Assembly (NCBI GenBank): GCA_003153155.1
Contig: PLWV01000018.1
Location: 1-46,147 of the forward strand
DNA length: 46,147 bases
Origin: Gallionella sp.
GTDB lineage: Bacteria > Pseudomonadota > Gammaproteobacteria > Burkholderiales > Gallionellaceae
Direction of reading: 5' to 3'
Positions 41,594-46,147 of the stretch are shown here, in pieces (position 1 is the first letter of the stretch; every line of letters starts with the position of its first letter). The notes below the pieces were generated by a model. The model did not search any database, had not been told where the DNA came from, and saw only the letters and a program-made list of their open reading frames with translations. The position numbers and the translations under genes are program-made.

Positions 41594-44500
41594 TTACTGG
41601 AATTTTTTGTACAGGGTGGCGTAATACAACACCGGTATGACCACCAGCGTCAATACGGTGGAAACCAGAATCCCGAATATCAATGAAATTGCCAAGCCGT
41701 TGAAAATCGGATCATCCAGTATGAACAGTGCACCCAGCGTGGCTGCCAAGCCGGTCAAAACAATCGGTTTGGCACGGGCGCTCGCCGCCGCAATCACTGC
41801 GTGTTGCAAGTCCGCACCGTCGCGCAATTGCATGTTGATGAAGTCCACCAGCAGTATCGAATTGCGCACGATGATGCCCGCCAGGGCGATCATGCCTATC
41901 ATCGAAGTCGCGGTGAACTGGCTACCCAGCAGCGCGTGTCCCGGCATAACGCCGATAATGGTGAGCGGGATCGGGGCCATGATGATCAGCGGCACGAGGT
42001 AGGATTTGAACTGCGCCACCACCAGCAGGTAAATCAGCAACAGGCCCACGCCGTAAGCGATGCCCATGTCGCGGAAAGTCTCGAAGGTCACCTGCCATTC
42101 ACCGTCCCACTTCAGCGCATAACCCGCATAAGGATCGCTGGGTTGCTTGAAGAAATAGCTCTCCAGTTTTCCGCCCTGCTCCAGCGGTAGGTTGCTCACT
42201 TTACTGTTGATGCCGAACATGCCGTACAGCGGACTGTCCAGCTTGCCAGCCATGTCGCCGAACACATACACCACCGGCAGCAAATCCTTGTGGTAGATCG
42301 GGTAATCGCGCTGCATGGTAACCACTTGCACCACCTCTGAAAGCGGCACCAGTACACCTTCTTGGGCAACACCGTCGCGAGCTCTGACTTTGAGTTTCAG
42401 CACTTCATCGATGCGGCTGCGCCGTTCGGCGGGCAGGCCGATGCGCAATGGCGGGGCATATTTCGCGTCAGCATCGTGCAGCGAGGCGACATCCTGACCG
42501 GACAACGCAACGCTTATCACATCCACGATGTCGCGCGGTGCAACACCAAGCAATGCTGCCTTGCTCTGCATTACTTGCAACAGCAACTTGGGCGCGGCTT
42601 CAGTCACGCTATCGTCGATGCCGACGATGTCCGCAGTTTTGCCGAATTGTTCGCGCACCTTGCCCGCCACTTTGCGCGCGCCTGCATAATCCGGCCCGTA
42701 TATTTCCGCGACGATGGGCGACATCACCGGCGGCCCGGGCGGCACCTCGACGATCTTCACATTCGCGCCCCAGATCTTGGCGATTTTCTGCATCGGCCCC
42801 AACGCGGCACCGGCAATCTCATGGCTGCTGCGAATGCGATGATGCTTGTCGCGCAAGTTGACCTGGATATCACCCTGCTCGGCGGCACTGCGCAAATAGT
42901 ATTGACGCACCAGGCCGTTGAAATTGATTGGCGAAGCCGTGCCGGCGTAAGCCTCATAATCGGTGACCTCCGGCACGGTTGCCAGATAGCCGCTGATTTC
43001 ATGCAGCACCGCTCCGGTCTGCTCCAATGGCGTGCCGACGGGCATATCCACGACAATCTGGAATTCCGACTTGTTGTCAAACGGCAGCATTTTCAGTATC
43101 ACCAGTTTCACCACACCCAGCGACACGGCCAGCAGCAGTCCGCCCAATATGGCCAGCCACAATTTGCGCCGCGCCGGTTTGCCATGCACGCCATTCAGGA
43201 ACGGGGTTAAATACTTTCTAAAGAAGCGGTGGATTCTGGTATCACGTTCATCCTGCAATACCTCGTGATGCGCACCCGCAAAGCGCAACACCAGCCAGGG
43301 CGTGATGACGAATGCCACGGCCAGCGAGATCAGCATGCCCATGCTGGCATTGATCGGGATCGGGCTCATATACGGCCCCATCAGCCCGCTGACAAAGGCC
43401 ATCGGCAGCAGCGCGGCGATCACCGTGAGGGTGGCGAGGATGGTCGGGCTGCCCACTTCGTCCACCGCTTCTGGAATGATTTCCGACAGCGGCTGATGGC
43501 TTGCCAGAGCACGGCGGCGATGGATGTTCTCCACCACCACGATGGCATCATCCACCAGAATACCAATGGAGAAAATCAGCGCGAACAGCGACACGCGATT
43601 CAATGTGAATCCATACGCCCATGATGCGAACAAGGTCGCTGCCAGCGTCAGCAGCACCGCGATGCCGACCACAAAAGCTTCGCGCCGGCCCATGGTCAAC
43701 CACACCAGCGCGACCACCGCGGTGGTGGCGAAGATCAGCTTCTCGATCAGCTTGATCGCCTTGTCGTTTGCGGTTTCGCCGTAGTTGCGCGTGGTGCTGA
43801 CATGCACATCGGCCGGAATCACGCTGCCCTTCAACTCTTCCACGCGCGCCAATAGTTTCTCGGCGATTTCCACCGCATTCGCGCCCGGCTTCTTGGTGAT
43901 CGCCAGCGTCACCGCGGTAAATTCGCCCTTAGTCTTGATCTGCTTGTCGGATGCTGCGGGCCCGGTTCCCAGCCACACATAACTGCCCGGCTGGTCCGCG
44001 CCATCCTGCACATCGGCGACATCGCGCAAAAACACCGGCTTGCCGTCGGACACACCGATCACCAGCTGCTTCACTTCATTAGCATTGCTCAAAAAACTGC
44101 CGGTTTGCACCAATACTTCGCGATTGTTTTGCACCAGATTGCCGGCGTTCTGCGACACATTGGCGGATTGCAAAGCCGCGCGCACGTCCTGCATGGTGAG
44201 CTGAAAGGCATTCAGGCTTTCCGGGTTGAGCAACACCCGCACCATGCGCTGGGTCGCTCCCAGCGTGGTAACTTCACGTGTTCCCGGGACACGCTTTAAT
44301 TCCGCTTCGATGGCGTGTGCCACCTGAGTCAGTTCAATGCCGCCGCCTGCTGATTGCTCGCGCCACAGCGTCAGCGCAACCACCGGCACATCGTCTATAC
44401 CTTTGGCTTTGATGATAGGGGGCAATACACCCAGCGTAGACGGCAGCCAGTCCGCATGGGAGTTCAGCACGTCATACAACTTGACCAGAGACGGCACATG

Positions 44501-44809
44501 CGCTTCGCCGACTTTAAACTGAACGGTAATGATCGCCATACCGGGTTGCGCCACCGAATAGACATGATCCACCCCGGCGATTTGCGACAGCACCTGCTCG
44601 GCTGGCGTTGCCACGGTCTGTGCCACATCCCTGACGGAGGCGCCCGGATAGGCGATCAGCACGTTCGCCATGGTTACGTTGATCTGCGGCTCTTCCTCGC
44701 GCGGCGTCACCAACACCGCAAACGTACCCAGCAGCACAGCAACCAGTGCCAGCAGCGGGGTCATTTGCGAGTGCAAAAAATATTTGGCGATACGTCCTGA
44801 AATACCCAT
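41594..44809 (-). CDS. RND-family efflux pump, inner-membrane permease
   Basis: 1071 residues from the ATG at 44809, which has AGGAAA upstream (a TTG start at 44827 is also open). The duplicated RND layout is clear: helix 1 (LLALVAVLLGTFAVLV), a large periplasmic loop, a helix bundle with the proton-relay aspartates in GILVDDAIVVVENI, a second loop, and the final bundle. It would be a proton-driven exporter working with the periplasmic adaptor encoded immediately upstream. No outer-membrane factor gene is in the window. The loop sequences do not show the metal-binding signature of CusA/CzcA to me, so the substrate is open. Confidence 0.93.
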   Translation of the reverse strand: MGISGRIAKYFLHSQMTPLLALVAVLLGTFAVLVTPREEEPQINVTMANVLIAYPGASVRDVAQTVATPAEQVLSQIAGVDHVYSVAQPGMAIITVQFKVGEAHVPSLVKLYDVLNSHADWLPSTLGVLPPIIKAKGIDDVPVVALTLWREQSAGGGIELTQVAHAIEAELKRVPGTREVTTLGATQRMVRVLLNPESLNAFQLTMQDVRAALQSANVSQNAGNLVQNNREVLVQTGSFLSNANEVKQLVIGVSDGKPVFLRDVADVQDGADQPGSYVWLGTGPAASDKQIKTKGEFTAVTLAITKKPGANAVEIAEKLLARVEELKGSVIPADVHVSTTRNYGETANDKAIKLIEKLIFATTAVVALVWLTMGRREAFVVGIAVLLTLAATLFASWAYGFTLNRVSLFALIFSIGILVDDAIVVVENIHRRRALASHQPLSEIIPEAVDEVGSPTILATLTVIAALLPMAFVSGLMGPYMSPIPINASMGMLISLAVAFVITPWLVLRFAGAHHEVLQDERDTRIHRFFRKYLTPFLNGVHGKPARRKLWLAILGGLLLAVSLGVVKLVILKMLPFDNKSEFQIVVDMPVGTPLEQTGAVLHEISGYLATVPEVTDYEAYAGTASPINFNGLVRQYYLRSAAEQGDIQVNLRDKHHRIRSSHEIAGAALGPMQKIAKIWGANVKIVEVPPGPPVMSPIVAEIYGPDYAGARKVAGKVREQFGKTADIVGIDDSVTEAAPKLLLQVMQSKAALLGVAPRDIVDVISVALSGQDVASLHDADAKYAPPLRIGLPAERRSRIDEVLKLKVRARDGVAQEGVLVPLSEVVQVVTMQRDYPIYHKDLLPVVYVFGDMAGKLDSPLYGMFGINSKVSNLPLEQGGKLESYFFKQPSDPYAGYALKWDGEWQVTFETFRDMGIAYGVGLLLIYLLVVAQFKSYLVPLIIMAPIPLTIIGVMPGHALLGSQFTATSMIGMIALAGIIVRNSILLVDFINMQLRDGADLQHAVIAAASARAKPIVLTGLAATLGALFILDDPIFNGLAISLIFGILVSTVLTLVVIPVLYYATLYKKFQ

Positions 44810-44893
44810 GCCTTTTCCTAATCCCAATATAGAGGTGGAATTCCAGGGCTGAAATTTGAATTAAAACCTCAAGCCTTGGTCTGCAATCCTGAA

Positions 44894-45958
44894 TTACTGT
44901 TTCATCCCCGCCTTGATTGGATCCAGAGCCACTTGCTCGCCGGGATTCAGCCCTGCCAGCACTTCTATTGCGCCATCAGTGGTTGCTTCGCCCAATCGCA
45001 CCTGGCGTAACTTCACCCCGCCTTTTTCATCGACGACATATACCGCCACCACCTCACTGCGATGCAACACCGCGCTGCCTGGTATCACTAATCTGCTGGC
45101 TTTACCCACCACAAAATGTGCGCGAACGAACATCCCCGGATACACCCCCGCCTCATTGGCCGGCAGGTCTACGCGCACCAGCGTGCTGTGAGTGCGCGCA
45201 TCGGCGAGAGGCTGCACCGTGGCTGATGCCGCCTTGACCCAGCGATTCAATGAGGACAGTTCCACCATGACCTTTGGGTGCGTGCCGATGTCCGGCAACT
45301 TATACTGCGGCACACTCACCACCACGCGCATTTCTGCAGGGTCAAAGCCGACCATCATGGGTTTGCCCGGCATAACCATCTCACCCACTTCCACCAAGCG
45401 TGCCGCGACTACCCCGCTGTACGGCGCCACTACGGCGCTATAACCATGCGCAAGGCTGGCTTGACCCGCACCCGCCTCGCTGGCGGCGGCTTGCGCCCTC
45501 GCCACCTGGTAATCGGCCTGAGCCTTATCCAGGGCAGCTTGGCTGATAAACTTTTGCTCGAATAATTGTTTGGAGCGTTCGTAAGTCGCTTTGGCGTTCT
45601 GCAATGTGGCCTGCGCCTGTAACACTTGCGCGTTACTGCCCGCCAGTACTTGCGCGGTCTCGCGCTCATCGATCCGCAGAATCACCTGTCCCTTGTTAAC
45701 GCGATCACCGACATCAAAATTGATTTCCTTGATGCGCCCGCTGATTTGCGCAGACACGGTGGACTCGCGCGTCGCCTCAACCAAGCCTTCGACGCTATAA
45801 GTTTGCTCCACCTCGCGATATTGAACCGGCGCGACGGCAAGCGGTTGTGTCAATTCCACGTCCAGCTTGCTGGACATTGGATTGCCTAACTCTGTTGCGT
45901 TTGCGTGAGCAGTTGCTGCACACCACAGCAATAGACTAAAGATCCAGGATTTTTTCAT
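44894..45958 (-). CDS. RND efflux periplasmic adaptor (membrane-fusion protein)
   Basis: 354 residues. A signal peptide (IFSLLLWCAATAHANA) is followed by the first half of a lipoyl-like domain (SAQISGRIKEINFDVGDRVN), a helical hairpin (about 110-165), the second lipoyl half (YSAVVAPYSGVVAARLVEVG) and beta-barrel domains. It links the inner-membrane RND pump to an outer-membrane channel. It is the first gene of the transcript, 84 bp before the pump gene, with a palindromic operator candidate directly upstream. Confidence 0.93.
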   Translation of the reverse strand: MKKSWIFSLLLWCAATAHANATELGNPMSSKLDVELTQPLAVAPVQYREVEQTYSVEGLVEATRESTVSAQISGRIKEINFDVGDRVNKGQVILRIDERETAQVLAGSNAQVLQAQATLQNAKATYERSKQLFEQKFISQAALDKAQADYQVARAQAAASEAGAGQASLAHGYSAVVAPYSGVVAARLVEVGEMVMPGKPMMVGFDPAEMRVVVSVPQYKLPDIGTHPKVMVELSSLNRWVKAASATVQPLADARTHSTLVRVDLPANEAGVYPGMFVRAHFVVGKASRLVIPGSAVLHRSEVVAVYVVDEKGGVKLRQVRLGEATTDGAIEVLAGLNPGEQVALDPIKAGMKQ

Positions 45959-45985
45959 TACGTTTAACCCATCTGTAATTTACAT

Positions 45986-46005
45986 ATATTAGGATATGCT
46001 AATAT
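45986..46005 (-). promoter_or_regulatory. Palindromic operator candidate upstream of the RND operon
   Basis: ATATTAG-GATATG-CTAATAT, a perfect 7-bp inverted repeat with a 6-bp spacer, 28 bp upstream of the adaptor start codon, in an AT-rich promoter-like stretch. The layout suits a dimeric repressor of the ArsR or TetR type. No regulator gene is visible before the window ends. Confidence 0.5.
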
Positions 46006-46010
46006 TACAA

Positions 46011-46147
46011 GAAAAGCAACCACTCCTCAAGCCGCTAACAAAAAGAGTTGCAGATTGGTGAGATGCAGGTTTGTGCCAGGAGCCGCCGCTCAGCTAATGC
46101 ATTTTGAAGTTCCGGTTCTTGGTGCCAGCTCAACCGATCGATGCAAC
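46011..46147. other. Right edge of the window, no gene recognised
   Basis: 137 bp upstream of the RND operon. Short open frames only; nothing that I can assign. The last 40 bases might belong to a repeat or the end of another gene that continues past the window. Confidence 0.3.

Overview
The window (about 46 kb, roughly 55% GC) looks like a chromosomal segment of a chemolithoautotrophic betaproteobacterium of the Nitrosomonadales/Gallionellaceae type, i.e. a relative of neutrophilic iron oxidisers such as Gallionella or Sideroxydans. This is inferred from the mix of ordinary betaproteobacterial housekeeping genes (thyA-folA, dcd, metG, dnaE, thiSG-trmB, gpsA-secB-grxC) with a porin/multiheme-cytochrome locus and a hydrogenase-related membrane complex. 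No 16S rRNA or RuBisCO gene is present to confirm it.

Layout. 1-3.7 kb: a YihY-type membrane protein (cut by the window edge), a CsbD stress protein, an M17 aminopeptidase, and the overlapping pair thyA-folA. 3.9-13.6 kb: a probable extracellular electron-transfer locus. On the minus strand, in transcription order, it encodes a 75-aa small protein, a five-helix His-rich inner-membrane protein (b-cytochrome-like), a 24-heme cytochrome, a 25/26-heme cytochrome and a TPR-beta-barrel outer-membrane protein. A membrane-anchored FeS/FAD/NAD(P) oxidoreductase diverges from it on the plus strand. Together they could carry electrons between the inner membrane and the cell surface, as in the porin-cytochrome (PCC) clusters reported from iron oxidisers. 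13.7-19.4 kb: a PLP amino-acid decarboxylase, dcd, and a strikingly enlarged metG. 19.5-27 kb: a six-gene Hyf-like complex whose large subunit has lost all four NiFe cysteines (an Ehr-type complex). 27.2-30.7 kb: dnaE. 31.2-32.4 kb: an MFS transporter. 32.4-34.45 kb: tRNA-Gly(CCC) and a 259-bp inverted duplication of its 5' part and flank, enclosing an outer-membrane protein gene. 34.5-37.4 kb: thiS-thiG, trmB, gpsA. 37.8-46 kb: SH3 protein, secB, grxC, rhodanese, O-antigen-ligase-like protein, DUF2892, and an RND pump with its adaptor.

The second theme is repeats. At least four small palindromic families are scattered through the window, and they are not confined to intergenic DNA: copies lie in frame inside metG (three), dnaE and gpsA, and a 27-bp tandem triplication sits at the folA start. 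In metG two inverted copies flank a complete DUF559 endonuclease-like domain, so the gene encodes a Met-tRNA synthetase with a nuclease-like domain spliced between its anticodon-binding and C-terminal tRNA-binding domains. Repeats inside repeats (30.9-31.2 kb) and a hairpin family with compensatory stem changes (35.6 and 37.5-37.8 kb) indicate recent activity.

The strongest leads are the DUF559 cassette in metG with the wider invasion of essential reading frames, the electron-conduit locus, the NiFe-less Hyf complex, and the inverted tRNA-linked duplication.
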